A model generated the notes under the pieces. It saw nothing but the letters and a program-made list of their open reading frames with translations, ran no database searches and was not told the DNA's origin. DNA of 64,000 bases from Streptococcus sanguinis (GTDB lineage: Bacteria > Bacillota > Bacilli > Lactobacillales > Streptococcaceae), in NCBI RefSeq assembly GCF_019929225.1, contig NZ_JAHZPA010000001.1:390805-454804 (forward strand), in the 5' to 3' direction. Numbering within the stretch: the stretch's first letter is position 1; the number at the start of each line of letters is the position of its first letter. Of this stretch, positions 8,921 through 17,179 are shown piece by piece. The position numbers and the translations under genes were made by a program.

Positions 8921-9568
8921 TTACATAAAGTAGACGATAGCAAGGTATTGCAAGGCAGAAGCAGCTAGGATGAAAAGGTGCCAAATCATATGGAAGTAGG
9001 GCTTCTTTTGAGCATAGAAGCCAGCTCCTACAGTATAGCAGAGACCACCAGCCAGCATGAGTCCCCAGAAGACTGGTCCGGTCTGACCAATAATCTGTGG
9101 AATGATAAAGACCACCAGCCAGCCCATAATCAAATAGAGAGCTAAGCTGAATTTTTCATTGACCTTCTTAGCGAAAATCTTATAGAGAATGCCAAAGATG
9201 GTCGTGCCCCACTGGATAGCAATGATGAGATAGCCAAACCAGTTATTCATCAGCGACAGCACGACTGGCGTGTAGCTGCCAGCGATGGCGATATAAATCA
9301 TGGAGTGGTCGATAATGCGCAAGATATACTTGTGGGTCGAGCCATAGGACATGGAGTGATAGACTGTCGAGGAGAGGAACATGAGAAAGAGGCTAATGAC
9401 AAAGATAGAAGTTCCGACAGCGGCCACCAACCCGTGCCCTTCATAGCTATAAATAGCTGAGATAGGCAGCAGAATCAGCATCAGAACGGCCCCTACCGCA
9501 TGGGTAACAGCGTTGGCAATTTCCTCTCCGAAGGATAGTTTTTTACTGAGTTTAAGCGCGTAGTTCAA
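8921..9568 (-). CDS. Hemolysin III / PAQR family membrane protein
   Basis: About 215 residues with seven predicted membrane helices and the family motifs: E-E-I-A-N-A-V-T-H near the N-terminus, S-S-T-V-Y-H-S in helix 2, D-H-S-M-I-Y-I-A-I-A-G-S-Y-T-P in helix 3 and a late H-M-I-W-H-L-F-I. These His and Asp residues are the probable metal site. I prefer a TTG start at 9568 because AGGAGG sits 9 bases upstream, while the ATG six codons earlier has no ribosome site. It overlaps the end of the DUF1836 gene and is probably translated with it. Confidence 0.8.
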   Translation of the reverse strand: MNYALKLSKKLSFGEEIANAVTHAVGAVLMLILLPISAIYSYEGHGLVAAVGTSIFVISLFLMFLSSTVYHSMSYGSTHKYILRIIDHSMIYIAIAGSYTPVVLSLMNNWFGYLIIAIQWGTTIFGILYKIFAKKVNEKFSLALYLIMGWLVVFIIPQIIGQTGPVFWGLMLAGGLCYTVGAGFYAQKKPYFHMIWHLFILAASALQYLAIVYFM

Positions 9569-10013
9569 GATTTTCTTCCTCCTCATTTGGTACTTGGATT
9601 AGGGATAAGGTCTTTTGATAGAGTTTGACCGTCTGGCAGGCTGTGGAAATGATGGGGGCCACCTCCAGCTTGCTACCGTTCATATAGTCAACGAAGTCAT
9701 CATAAAGTTCTCGCGAATCTGCTGATTTATGCAGCATATTTAAAGTAGCTGAAATTTCCTGGATAGAAAAGACCGTTTTTAAGGTTGTAATGGCAATCAA
9801 GCGTGCTACTTGGCGGCGTTGATATTTTTTCTTGACCGGCTTGGCAATATAGCCATGCTTGACGTAGTTGTTAATCATAGAAGCGGTCAGTCCCTTGTCA
9901 GCAGCTGAAATAGAAGAGCCACAGACATTGTTTACATAGAGCAGGACTTGGTCCAAATATAGCTCCAGATCTGGTAATTCGTCCCACTTGGGAAAAACTT
10001 GTTGAGCGTTCAA
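9552..10013 (-). CDS. DUF1836 protein, probable helix-turn-helix regulator
   Basis: The 153-residue protein matches the DUF1836 pattern: W-x-x-L-P-D-L-x-L-Y-L-D-Q-V, then L-T-A-S-M-I-N-N-Y-V-K and K-K-Y-Q-R-R-Q-V-A-R-L, which is a MerR-like HTH arrangement. The family function is unknown, but a DNA- or ligand-binding role is likely from the fold. It is the first gene of a two-gene - strand unit with the hemolysin III gene, which it may regulate; that is inference from context. Confidence 0.7.
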   Translation of the reverse strand: MNAQQVFPKWDELPDLELYLDQVLLYVNNVCGSSISAADKGLTASMINNYVKHGYIAKPVKKKYQRRQVARLIAITTLKTVFSIQEISATLNMLHKSADSRELYDDFVDYMNGSKLEVAPIISTACQTVKLYQKTLSLIQVPNEEEENLELRA

Positions 10014-10106
10014 ATCTTTATCACTTTCTTATCTAGTCTTTATAACTAGATGATAACATCTCTGTAAATCAAAGTCAAGCAAAAAATAGAATGTCCCATT
10101 GAAATT

Positions 10107-10115
10107 TGATATAAT
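10107..10115 (+). promoter_or_regulatory. Extended -10 promoter for the VanZ-like gene
   Basis: TGATATAAT (10107-10115) is a perfect extended -10 element 28 bases before the start. The -35 region is weak. Confidence 0.55.
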
Positions 10116-10142
10116 CTTAAAAAGAAGAAAGGGAGGTTTCAG

Positions 10143-10727
10143 ATGAAAAAACAAATAATCTTTGATATGGCAGCCTTCCTAGGCAGTCTGATTTTCTGGT
10201 CTTGGCTCTATATGCGCTTTTTTTATGCCTACGTAGCCGTCGTCTTTTACAAGAATCAGCCAGAGTGGAACCTGCTGATACCAGCTTCTATCATTCTGAC
10301 TTTGACAGCTATCAGCTCGCTTTTTATTCGTGGCCTCTATAGTCGGCATATTCCTCGTTGGCTGGTGCTAGCCAGTTATGCCCTCTATTTTCTCATTCTA
10401 TTCTATGCGCTCTTTTTGAAAAATATCGGCAGGCAGGGCTTTAGTTTGGACCTGCAGTCTTTTACCTATAATTGGATTTATGGAGATAAGCTGGTACCAA
10501 CTATGAATATCATTATGTTCATTCCGCTGGGCTTTCTCTGCAAGCTGTCATGGAAACATGTGGCTTCTTTTACCTTGGCTATAAGTCTGGTTGAGGGGAG
10601 CCAGTATCTCTTTCACCTGGGCATTTTTGACTTGGGTGATATCTTGACTAATCTGCTAGGCTTCATCATTGGTAGCTATCTACTAGAGACAGCCTTGGGT
10701 AAATGGGTTGTCCGCCATATTCACTAA
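10143..10727 (+). CDS. VanZ-like membrane protein
   Basis: A 194-residue protein with five hydrophobic segments. The VanZ-like core is in the second half: N-x-x-M-F-I-P-L-G-F-L, then S-L-V-E-G-S-Q-Y-L-F and D-L-G-D-I-L-T-N-L-L-G-F-I-I-G. VanZ relatives are membrane proteins of uncertain role, some linked to glycopeptide tolerance. The start follows GGGAGGTTTCAG. The yaaA gene begins 16 bases after the stop and is probably cotranscribed. Confidence 0.75.
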   Translation: MKKQIIFDMAAFLGSLIFWSWLYMRFFYAYVAVVFYKNQPEWNLLIPASIILTLTAISSLFIRGLYSRHIPRWLVLASYALYFLILFYALFLKNIGRQGFSLDLQSFTYNWIYGDKLVPTMNIIMFIPLGFLCKLSWKHVASFTLAISLVEGSQYLFHLGIFDLGDILTNLLGFIIGSYLLETALGKWVVRHIH

Positions 10728-10743
10728 ATGAAAGAAGGAAACT

Positions 10744-11472
10744 ATGAAAATTCTTATCCCAACTGCGAAAGAGTTGAATCTAACTGCTCCACCTGCAATC
10801 CCTAATCCATTTTCAGCACAAACTCAGGCTGTGTTGGATGAGTTGGCAACCATGTCAGTAGCTGACTTGGCATCATTTTATAAAATCTCCCCAGAAAGAG
10901 CGGAGGTAGAGTGGCAAGCCATTCAGGCTTTGCGAGAAGGAACCGCGCAGCATGCTCCAGCCCTTTATCTTTTTGACGGCCTCATGTACCGCCATATCAA
11001 GAGAGAGGGTTATACCGAAGAAGAGAGTCAGTATATCGAGAAGCATCTTGCCATCACATCAGCACTTTACGGTGTCATCCCAGCCCTGGAGCCCATAGCG
11101 CCCCATCGCTTGGACTTTATGATGCCACTCAAGTTAGATGGGAAGAGTCTCAAGGCATTTTGGAAAGAAGCTTATGACCAAGCCCTGGCAGAAGATGAGG
11201 TGATTTTCTCCCTCCTGTCCAGCGAGTTTGAAACAGTCTTTTCCAAGGAAATTCACCAGCGCATGATAAGCTTTAAATTTCTGGAAGACCGAGGCGGCAA
11301 GCTGAAAGTCCATTCGACCATCTCTAAAAAAGCGCGTGGTGAGTTTTTAACAACTCTAATAACTAACCAAGTAACAGAAGTCGAACAGATGAAAAAATTA
11401 AGCTTTGCTGGCTTTACTTACCGACCTGACCTGTCTAGTGAACAAGAATTGGTTTATGTCAAGGAAGTTTGA
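10744..11472 (+). CDS. yaaA: YaaA family peroxide stress protein
   Basis: The 242-residue protein is a full-length YaaA/DUF328 member: M-K-I-L-I-P-T-A-K-E at the N-terminus, A-L-Y-L-F-D-G-L-M-Y-R, L-Y-G-V-I-P-A-L-E-P, and the C-terminal block K-A-R-G-E-F. In E. coli YaaA lowers intracellular iron damage during peroxide stress, and the family binds DNA. The start has GAAAGAAGGAAACT upstream. It marks the last core gene before the LXG island. Confidence 0.88.
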   Translation: MKILIPTAKELNLTAPPAIPNPFSAQTQAVLDELATMSVADLASFYKISPERAEVEWQAIQALREGTAQHAPALYLFDGLMYRHIKREGYTEEESQYIEKHLAITSALYGVIPALEPIAPHRLDFMMPLKLDGKSLKAFWKEAYDQALAEDEVIFSLLSSEFETVFSKEIHQRMISFKFLEDRGGKLKVHSTISKKARGEFLTTLITNQVTEVEQMKKLSFAGFTYRPDLSSEQELVYVKEV

Positions 11473-11563
11473 AAAGGAAAAATCAACTTTTGTAATATCT
11501 ACGTAATGTTCTCGTGATAAAATTGATATAAAACAAACGAAGTTTCTAAGGAGTTTCAGAACT

Positions 11564-11836
11564 ATGGGAAAAATTAAGTCGGATACTATTTCCGCTCAGA
11601 ATGCTATCAGTGAATTAGTTGGGGTAGATACAAGTGACAAGCAAAATCAGCAGGTAGAGTTTAGCTATACTACTGAGATTGCTGGGATGGAAGCAGGCCA
11701 TCAGGCATGCAATCAAATGCTGCAGGCTGTCAGTGACTTTAGCGCAGCAGTCCTGACTCAGGCTAATAAATTTCCTGATATAGCTTATAAAATTGAAAAG
11801 CGTGATGTAGATCAAGCGCAACGTTGGAGCAACTGA
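11564..11836 (+). CDS. LXG-associated small partner 1 (TIGR04197/DUF3130-like, Lap1)
   Basis: A 90-residue, helix-rich WXG100-sized protein beginning M-G-K-I-K-S-D and containing a repeated small-residue helix typical of the TIGR04197/DUF3130 family. In streptococcal type VII systems such proteins bind the LXG domain of the adjacent toxin and help target it. The start follows AAGGAGTTTCAGAACT. Its stop overlaps the start of the next gene (TGATG). A second copy of the same three-gene architecture lies at 44593-47120. Confidence 0.75.
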   Translation: MGKIKSDTISAQNAISELVGVDTSDKQNQQVEFSYTTEIAGMEAGHQACNQMLQAVSDFSAAVLTQANKFPDIAYKIEKRDVDQAQRWSN

Positions 11837-12195
11837 TGATAAAAGATAAAAATCAAGAAAAACGTGAGCAATTACATAAGCAAATCATTCAGCTTGAGAA
11901 TCAAGAAGAAGATCTTTTAGTTCTCAAAAGGCGTTATGAAGAGAAGGTAATGGATTTTCGTACAGATATTTGGACTATGAATGCCCAAATAGAAAACTTG
12001 ATAGATTCCGTATCAGAGACTAGTTCTACCAATCGTAAAATATGGGAAGAAAACCAAGCCTTGCAGCAAACAATAGATAGCTACGTAGAGCAGGAGTTGG
12101 ATAATGTTTCCAAACAAACAAGGGAAGTTCAGCAAAAATTAGATGAAAATCGAGAAAAATTGACGAAAGAAAGGAACTCTTTACCATGGGAGTAA
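11836..12195 (+). CDS. LXG-associated small partner 2 (DUF3958-like coiled coil, Lap2)
   Basis: A 119-residue protein that is almost entirely heptad-like coiled coil, rich in Lys, Glu and Gln, as expected for the DUF3958 partner of LXG toxins. I start it at ATG 11836 rather than an upstream TTG because that ATG overlaps the preceding stop, has GGAG seven bases before it, and gives 119 residues, the same length as the paralogue at 44879. It overlaps the toxin start by 10 bases, so all three are translationally coupled. Confidence 0.7.
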   Translation: MIKDKNQEKREQLHKQIIQLENQEEDLLVLKRRYEEKVMDFRTDIWTMNAQIENLIDSVSETSSTNRKIWEENQALQQTIDSYVEQELDNVSKQTREVQQKLDENREKLTKERNSLPWE

Positions 12196-13820
12196 AGTAC
12201 AGTGCGTCAGAGTCTTCACAGCTGATGGAGGCCATGTCTAGTAATATTCAAGTGGCTAATGAGGTGACAGACCGATTGTCTCAGGGCTGTGACCACCTGA
12301 TAGCCACCCTAGACTCTGGAGAACTCATGGGAGCAGCCTATACAGCAGGTAAGGGCCTCTTTTCAGAGATTATCATTCCTGCCATTAAGAAGCTACAGGA
12401 AGCAGTGGACGACATTCAAACGGAGTTAAATTCATACAGGACTGCTGATGCTCAGGTAGCTGAGTACGGAAACCTCGACCTAGATCAGATGAAGAAGACA
12501 AAAGAATTGAGAGAGCAGCAGCTAGCCTCTGTCAAAAAGGCTATTGAAGCCAAAGAATCTTTCTTAGAGCGTATGAAGTCTATTGCTACATTTAATATCG
12601 TTTCTCACATGCAGTCTCTGGTGATTCTTTCTAGTGCAGAGTCTCAAATTGAATCACAAATCAAAGAATTGGAAGAGAAGATTGAAAAGCTGGAGTTCTT
12701 TGTCGCTCAGGTTTCTCAATATTTCAGCGATAGTCTAGAAGTCCTCCGTCTAGCTATCCAAGGAGCCAGCCAGCTAAGCCAAGTCCTAGTTGATAGTGAT
12801 GGAAACTACTCAGTTGATGGTGTAGATATGAGTTGGGCTATTAAAATGAAGGGGCAGAAGATTGAGACATACATACCAATAACTAAAAAAGAGAAATTTA
12901 TTCAAACTATTAGACAACAGTATGGATTTAGTCGAACTGAATCAGAGATATTACTAAATTTATATCAAAAGCTAGAAAAGGAATATGGATCCAAGAAAGC
13001 AAATATAGAATTCTTTAAAATAGTTGCATCTTACTCTTATGGTGATAAATCTTATGGAGCTTGGCAAGTGGTCGGTGGATTATATAGCCCGAATGGGGTA
13101 AACGGTATAAATGTTGGTATTAATTATAGAATGAAATCTGTTTTAAGAAAATATGGCTTAAAAGATGATGAAATTGATACGATTCAGAAAGCTATTCAGA
13201 ATCAGCATAATTTTACTAACCTAAAAAAGATTCAGGAAACAGATTCAGAAGCAGAACTTACTCAAAAACTAGATGCTGGTGCTTCAAAGGCATATGGGAA
13301 AGATGTTAGATATGCCGATTTAGATGCCAATCAAAAATCTAGAATAAGAGAATTACTATCTCAATTTGGAGGAACCACAGACTATTCCCATATGGCCGCA
13401 ACTATTTCCGCACATTATACAGGTAATCATTTTATTGAAAATGAAGATGATTTAGCGGGATGGCAAGGTGATGTAGCTGGTACTATGGGACTTCCGCCGA
13501 GTCTTGGTAACGATGACTATCGTTCAGATTTAGATGCTGTTAATATTTACAACAAAATGAAGAATGGAGATAGCGTAGTTGATGTTACAAACTCATATTA
13601 CGATAGTGTTGAGAGAACATCTGGCTATAGAGCTTATGAATTTGTTCAAAATATTGGAGAAGGGGATTACACGAAAGGAATGAATAAATTAGAAGAAACT
13701 TATAAATTATACGTTTCTTCTCATTCTAGTGAACAATCATCAAACTTCGAAAAATTCATGAATGCTATCCAACATTTCCAAAAGGATTTAGACAAACCCA
13801 ATCCCTCTATCGGAGAGTAA
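12186..13820 (+). CDS. LXG-domain type VII secreted toxin, TelC-like C-terminal domain
   Basis: The 544-residue protein has a helical LXG domain (about 1-200, L-M-G near 47-49), a linker near 205-225 and a C-terminal toxin domain. The toxin half contains T-D-Y-S-H-M-A-A-T-I-S (398-408), G-W-Q-G-D-V (425-430) and the Asp-rich N-D-D-Y-R-S-D-L-D-A-V-N (442-453). The spacing and Asp-rich motif recall TelC of S. intermedius, a calcium-dependent lipid II phosphatase acting outside the membrane; this is from memory. Fitting this, the genes downstream encode membrane proteins with outward-facing domains, one TipC-like. The secretion apparatus is not in this window. Confidence 0.8.
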   Translation: MGVKYSASESSQLMEAMSSNIQVANEVTDRLSQGCDHLIATLDSGELMGAAYTAGKGLFSEIIIPAIKKLQEAVDDIQTELNSYRTADAQVAEYGNLDLDQMKKTKELREQQLASVKKAIEAKESFLERMKSIATFNIVSHMQSLVILSSAESQIESQIKELEEKIEKLEFFVAQVSQYFSDSLEVLRLAIQGASQLSQVLVDSDGNYSVDGVDMSWAIKMKGQKIETYIPITKKEKFIQTIRQQYGFSRTESEILLNLYQKLEKEYGSKKANIEFFKIVASYSYGDKSYGAWQVVGGLYSPNGVNGINVGINYRMKSVLRKYGLKDDEIDTIQKAIQNQHNFTNLKKIQETDSEAELTQKLDAGASKAYGKDVRYADLDANQKSRIRELLSQFGGTTDYSHMAATISAHYTGNHFIENEDDLAGWQGDVAGTMGLPPSLGNDDYRSDLDAVNIYNKMKNGDSVVDVTNSYYDSVERTSGYRAYEFVQNIGEGDYTKGMNKLEETYKLYVSSHSSEQSSNFEKFMNAIQHFQKDLDKPNPSIGE

Positions 13821-13821
13821 A

Positions 13822-14454
13822 ATGTTAAAAAAAATGAAAAACTATTATAAAAACAAACCAACTCAAGCTTTCTTAATGCTCATAGTTCTTATTTGGTCAG
13901 TATACGAGATTGGTGCGACTAGTTTAGCTAACAACTCGGCCTTGACCAAGGAATTCATGCATAGTCGGTATGTTATGGTTTGGCCAATAGTAGATAGAAA
14001 GGCGAATCTATACCACTATGCGGAAGAATGGACTAGTAACATCTTGGATGGCATTATGCATCTAGACTATGAAAATATAAAAATGACCTGTTACCCTAGT
14101 AAATATGATGATCAGGTTTCCGCTGAATACAATCGGATTCCTAATAAGGAAAATTATGCGATTTCATTTCCTTTAGACGGGTCGTTGTCCAAATCAAATT
14201 TTTCGACATTAGACACTAGATACTATCTAATATCAAAGAATGCAGCTATTGTGGAGCAAAAGACAGGTAAGACTATTGAGGAATTAACCCATGAGATAGG
14301 GTATGCAAGGGAGGACTTCTTGTCTGCTCTTGGTAAGATGAAAATCCTTCGTTTGGTCTATTTGATTCTTCGTATGATAGTACTGTTGCTATGTATCAGG
14401 TTGTCGGGTCAGCGGAGAAAAAGGAAAGAAAACGAAATCTTACAGAATGGATAG
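13822..14454 (+). CDS. Two-helix membrane protein A1, candidate immunity factor
   Basis: A 210-residue protein with a membrane helix near 15-33, an outward domain of about 140 residues and a second helix near 174-193, ending in a basic cytoplasmic tail. I do not recognise the family. It starts one base after the toxin stop with GGAGAG before the ATG, so it is coupled to the toxin. A close paralogue (A2) lies at 15927-16619: the first 85 residues and the last 60 are nearly identical, while residues 88-130 differ strongly. That pattern fits a variable recognition region inside a conserved frame. Confidence 0.7.
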   Translation: MLKKMKNYYKNKPTQAFLMLIVLIWSVYEIGATSLANNSALTKEFMHSRYVMVWPIVDRKANLYHYAEEWTSNILDGIMHLDYENIKMTCYPSKYDDQVSAEYNRIPNKENYAISFPLDGSLSKSNFSTLDTRYYLISKNAAIVEQKTGKTIEELTHEIGYAREDFLSALGKMKILRLVYLILRMIVLLLCIRLSGQRRKRKENEILQNG

Positions 14455-14463
14455 AGCTCCAAG

Positions 14464-14994
14464 ATGGTATGGATGACTATAAGGAGATTCACAAATGCCC
14501 TTGAAAAAAAATTGAATTGGAATTTAGGTTGTAGTTTATTGCTTGTTGGAGTTCTGGCATCTGCTTTTCTCTTTTATTTATGGGCACAAAATCTTGGTAA
14601 ATATACCTTACAACCTGATCAGTCGATCAGCCTAGCGGTCAATCCTCGGATACAGGATGTGGAATATTATTCAGAGTTAATTCTAAAGAAAAATGATAAA
14701 AATAAACTAGAGTTAAATGGCAGAGAGTATTGGTCTGTAAGTGGTAGTGAGTTACATTATGATTTAAGTAATCAAAATGTGTTCAAATGGGTCAGAGATG
14801 AGTCGGGAGAGTTGACTGAATCTTATGTAGAAAATAGTGATTTAGCTGATATTTATATAGAAAAATCAAATTTAATTATTCAGTATCAAGGTGAAAAAGC
14901 TTTTGACGTCACGAATAACAAACCCTATACTATCACCATCACCAATGTAGACAATAAACCAGCTAAATTTGAGGCTCAAGTGGTGGACAAGTAA
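14464..14994 (+). CDS. Membrane-anchored protein B1, candidate immunity factor
   Basis: A 176-residue protein with one N-terminal membrane helix (about 20-40) and an outward domain. It starts 9 bases after A1; a second in-frame ATG lies at 14473 and neither has a strong ribosome site. Its paralogue B2 (16632-17153) shares G-K-Y-T-L-Q-P just after the membrane helix and the C-terminal block D-V-T-N-N-K to Q-V-V-D-K, with a diverged middle. No family recognised. Position after A1 in both copies suggests that A and B work as a pair. Confidence 0.65.
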   Translation: MVWMTIRRFTNALEKKLNWNLGCSLLLVGVLASAFLFYLWAQNLGKYTLQPDQSISLAVNPRIQDVEYYSELILKKNDKNKLELNGREYWSVSGSELHYDLSNQNVFKWVRDESGELTESYVENSDLADIYIEKSNLIIQYQGEKAFDVTNNKPYTITITNVDNKPAKFEAQVVDK

Positions 14995-15025
14995 GGAAAA
15001 ACATTGGCAACAACTTATAAATTAG

Positions 15026-15124
15026 CAATCAAGTAACAGACCGAATACGGATGAGCATAAAAAATCAAAAGAAGATTTTTATAATTATTTGAAGCGAGGA
15101 GAAGATAAAAATGTCGGTACGTAA
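15026..15124 (+). pseudogene. Orphan toxin 3' end in front of tipC
   Basis: An open stretch of 32 codons without a start ends in Y-L-K-R-G-E-D-K-N-V-G-T and overlaps the start of the TipC-like gene by 14 bases in another frame. A second stretch at 15644-15754 ends in Y-L-E-R-G-A-D-T-N-V-R and overlaps the next tipC remnant the same way. They are homologous to each other but not to the end of the intact toxin. I read both as 3' scars of lost toxin genes. Confidence 0.5.
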
Positions 15125-15626
15125 AAAAATAATAAGCATCCTATTTTTGATAATAACTGCTTTTGTTATTTGGTTGCTCTTTGGGCCTGGTGATAAACCT
15201 GAACCAGATTTTTCTTCTGCCAATAAAATTGAATTACTGGCAAGTATCCTCGCAGGTAACAACGAGGATATTATCCGAGATGCTGGCTATGGAATTCCGG
15301 ATGACCCGGTGATTCGCCGATGGGGGATAAATAAACTTAAAATACCTGGGAAATTAAACTTGGATGTGCGCCCGCCAACTAGTTTGGAAGACAGTGAGCT
15401 TCTAGTTCTTTTTTCCGTTACAATTAATGGTAAAGAAACAGATGTAGCGTTTTTCTTAGATAAAAAATTAAATTTAATTGATTCGAGTTATGATTCTATA
15501 GAGAAAGGTGGTACTGGGGAAAAAATTGAAATAGATGAGACTCAAGAAAAAGAGCTACTACATCAGGTTCAAACAGAATTGAATCAGTTCTTTGAAAAAA
15601 TGAAACAGCAACTAGCTTCTAAATAA
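15111..15626 (+). CDS. TipC-like membrane-anchored immunity protein
   Basis: A 171-residue protein with an N-terminal helix (about 5-24) and an outward-facing domain ending in a charged helix with L-L-H-Q-V-Q-T-E-L-N-Q-F-F. Size, topology and the terminal helix fit TipC, the membrane-anchored immunity protein that blocks TelC outside the cell; the family call is from memory. The start has GAGGAGAAGATAAAA before it. It is the only intact one of three related genes here: remnants lie at 15744-15866 and 17180-17414. Confidence 0.6.
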   Translation: MSVRKKIISILFLIITAFVIWLLFGPGDKPEPDFSSANKIELLASILAGNNEDIIRDAGYGIPDDPVIRRWGINKLKIPGKLNLDVRPPTSLEDSELLVLFSVTINGKETDVAFFLDKKLNLIDSSYDSIEKGGTGEKIEIDETQEKELLHQVQTELNQFFEKMKQQLASK

Positions 15627-15643
15627 AGTGTGAGATATTGTGA

Positions 15644-15754
15644 ACAGGGAATAGTGAAGCCTTTCTTGTAGAGCATGGTAAAACTGTTGAAGAGGAAAAA
15701 TCAGGAATATTTTTTGACTATTTAGAAAGAGGGGCTGATACAAATGTTCGTTAA
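15644..15754 (+). pseudogene. Second orphan toxin 3' end
   Basis: A frame open from 15644 to the TAA at 15752-15754, without a plausible start, encodes 36 residues ending in F-D-Y-L-E-R-G-A-D-T-N-V-R. It matches the stretch before the intact tipC and likewise overlaps a following ATG by 11 bases. Confidence 0.45.
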
Positions 15755-15866
15755 ATTCAAACGCTATAAATTCCTAGTTATTGTTTTGTCATTACTTCTG
15801 ATTCTCATTTCTTCCTCTTTTGCTTATGAACAAAAATCAACTGGATATCTTGAGGTGATTGGATGA
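15744..15866 (+). pseudogene. Truncated TipC-like gene, N-terminal part
   Basis: Forty codons encode a basic start and one membrane helix, then the frame stops at TGA 15864-15866. The ATG overlaps the orphan toxin tail exactly as in the intact tipC. The outward domain is missing, so this is a remnant rather than a functional immunity gene. Confidence 0.5.
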
Positions 15867-15926
15867 AGAAGAACCGATTATTCGTTTCGTTTAATTTACA
15901 TAATTGGGGAGAAGTAAAATTTAGAG

Positions 15927-16619
15927 ATGTTTGGAAAACAGAATAGGGAAACTGATACTAAGATTAGCTTACTTCAGAAATATTTTAAAACAAAACCTGC
16001 CCAATCTTTTTTAATGCTTATTGTGCTTGTTTGGTCAGTATATGAGATTGGTGCGACCAGTCTGGCTAGTAATTCGGCCTTGACCAAGGAATTCATGCAT
16101 AGTCGGTACGTTATGGTTTGGCCAATGGTAGATAGAAAGGCAACTCTTTATCACTATGCAGAAGAATGGACTAGTGACGTATTAGATGGCATTATGCATC
16201 TAGACTATGAAAATATTAGAATAACTAGTTTTCCTAAAAAATGGGAGAGTGAAGCTGAAATATACTATACTCTGTCTGAAGATAAGTATGCTGACAGAGT
16301 ATATTTTTTCTTAGACGAGCCAATTTCCAGAGCCTATACCACTAGTTTAGACCAAAATTATTATTTGATTTCAAAGAATGCAGCTGTTATTAAAGAGGAA
16401 ACAGGCAAAACGGTTGAACAGTTAGTTCAAGAAGTGGGACATGCAAGGGAGGAGTTTTTGTCTGCTCTGGGTAAGATGAAAATACTTCGTTTGGTCTATT
16501 TGATTCTTCGTATGATAGTATTGTTGCTATGTATCAGGTGGTCGGGTCAGCAGAGAAAAAGGAAAGAGAACGAAATTTTGCAGAATGGATGGAATCTTGA
16601 AACGATACGGAATCTATAA
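15927..16619 (+). CDS. Two-helix membrane protein A2, paralogue of A1
   Basis: A 230-residue paralogue of A1 with the same layout: helix near 29-47, outward domain, helix near 187-206, basic tail. The N-terminal third is almost identical to A1 (from about residue 25 to 97) and the C-terminal 60 residues also; the region between differs in sequence and length. It has a longer N-terminus than A1 and a longer cytoplasmic tail. The ribosome site is weak. It is followed 12 bases later by B2, repeating the A1-B1 order. Confidence 0.68.
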   Translation: MFGKQNRETDTKISLLQKYFKTKPAQSFLMLIVLVWSVYEIGATSLASNSALTKEFMHSRYVMVWPMVDRKATLYHYAEEWTSDVLDGIMHLDYENIRITSFPKKWESEAEIYYTLSEDKYADRVYFFLDEPISRAYTTSLDQNYYLISKNAAVIKEETGKTVEQLVQEVGHAREEFLSALGKMKILRLVYLILRMIVLLLCIRWSGQQRKRKENEILQNGWNLETIRNL

Positions 16620-16631
16620 GGAAAATAAAGA

Positions 16632-17153
16632 ATGATAACTTCAGTAATTTTTATTGCCTCTCTATTATTCCTTTTGCGCCGCTTTAAAAGCCGGCGTTCA
16701 AGAATTATTATTGGCCTGCTGTATAGTCTGTTTGTTGTCTGGTACGTTCAGGCAATTTTAAACTACGGCAAATACACTTTACAGCCAGGTCAAAGCGCTG
16801 AATTAAGAGTGTTTCCAAATACGAATCAGCTAGAGTATAGTTCAGAATTAATGTTAAAAAAATTAAATGATGCTAAAATAAAATTATCAGGTACAAATGT
16901 TTGGTCTGAAAAATTTGGGGATGTATTATTTGGGTTAAGTGAAAAGAAAATTATTAAGATAGGCAGTATTGAGGGAGACAAGAATGAGCTTCTTAATAAT
17001 CAAAAAGATATACATTTAGCAGAAGATGGGATTGTTGTTAGTTATAAAGGAGAAAAAGTTTTTGATGTAACTAACAACAAATCTTACTCCATCACCATTA
17101 CCAATGTAGACAATAAACCAGCTAAATTTGAGACTCAAGTGGTGGATAAGTAA
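16632..17153 (+). CDS. Membrane-anchored protein B2, paralogue of B1
   Basis: A 173-residue protein whose N-terminus is hydrophobic twice (about 2-16 and 25-45) and unlike B1, while G-K-Y-T-L-Q-P and the last 35 residues match B1 closely. The start follows AAGGAAAATAAAGA. Function unknown. The swap of the N-terminal part with retention of the outward C-terminus suggests recombination within the duplicated block. Confidence 0.65.
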   Translation: MITSVIFIASLLFLLRRFKSRRSRIIIGLLYSLFVVWYVQAILNYGKYTLQPGQSAELRVFPNTNQLEYSSELMLKKLNDAKIKLSGTNVWSEKFGDVLFGLSEKKIIKIGSIEGDKNELLNNQKDIHLAEDGIVVSYKGEKVFDVTNNKSYSITITNVDNKPAKFETQVVDK

Positions 17154-17179
17154 TAATCTTGGTTAGGAGAAGAAATGCT

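Noticed and set aside
9569..9586. ATG start for the hemolysin III gene at 9586
   Set aside because: No ribosome site upstream, while AGGAGG inside this stretch is correctly placed for TTG 9568.
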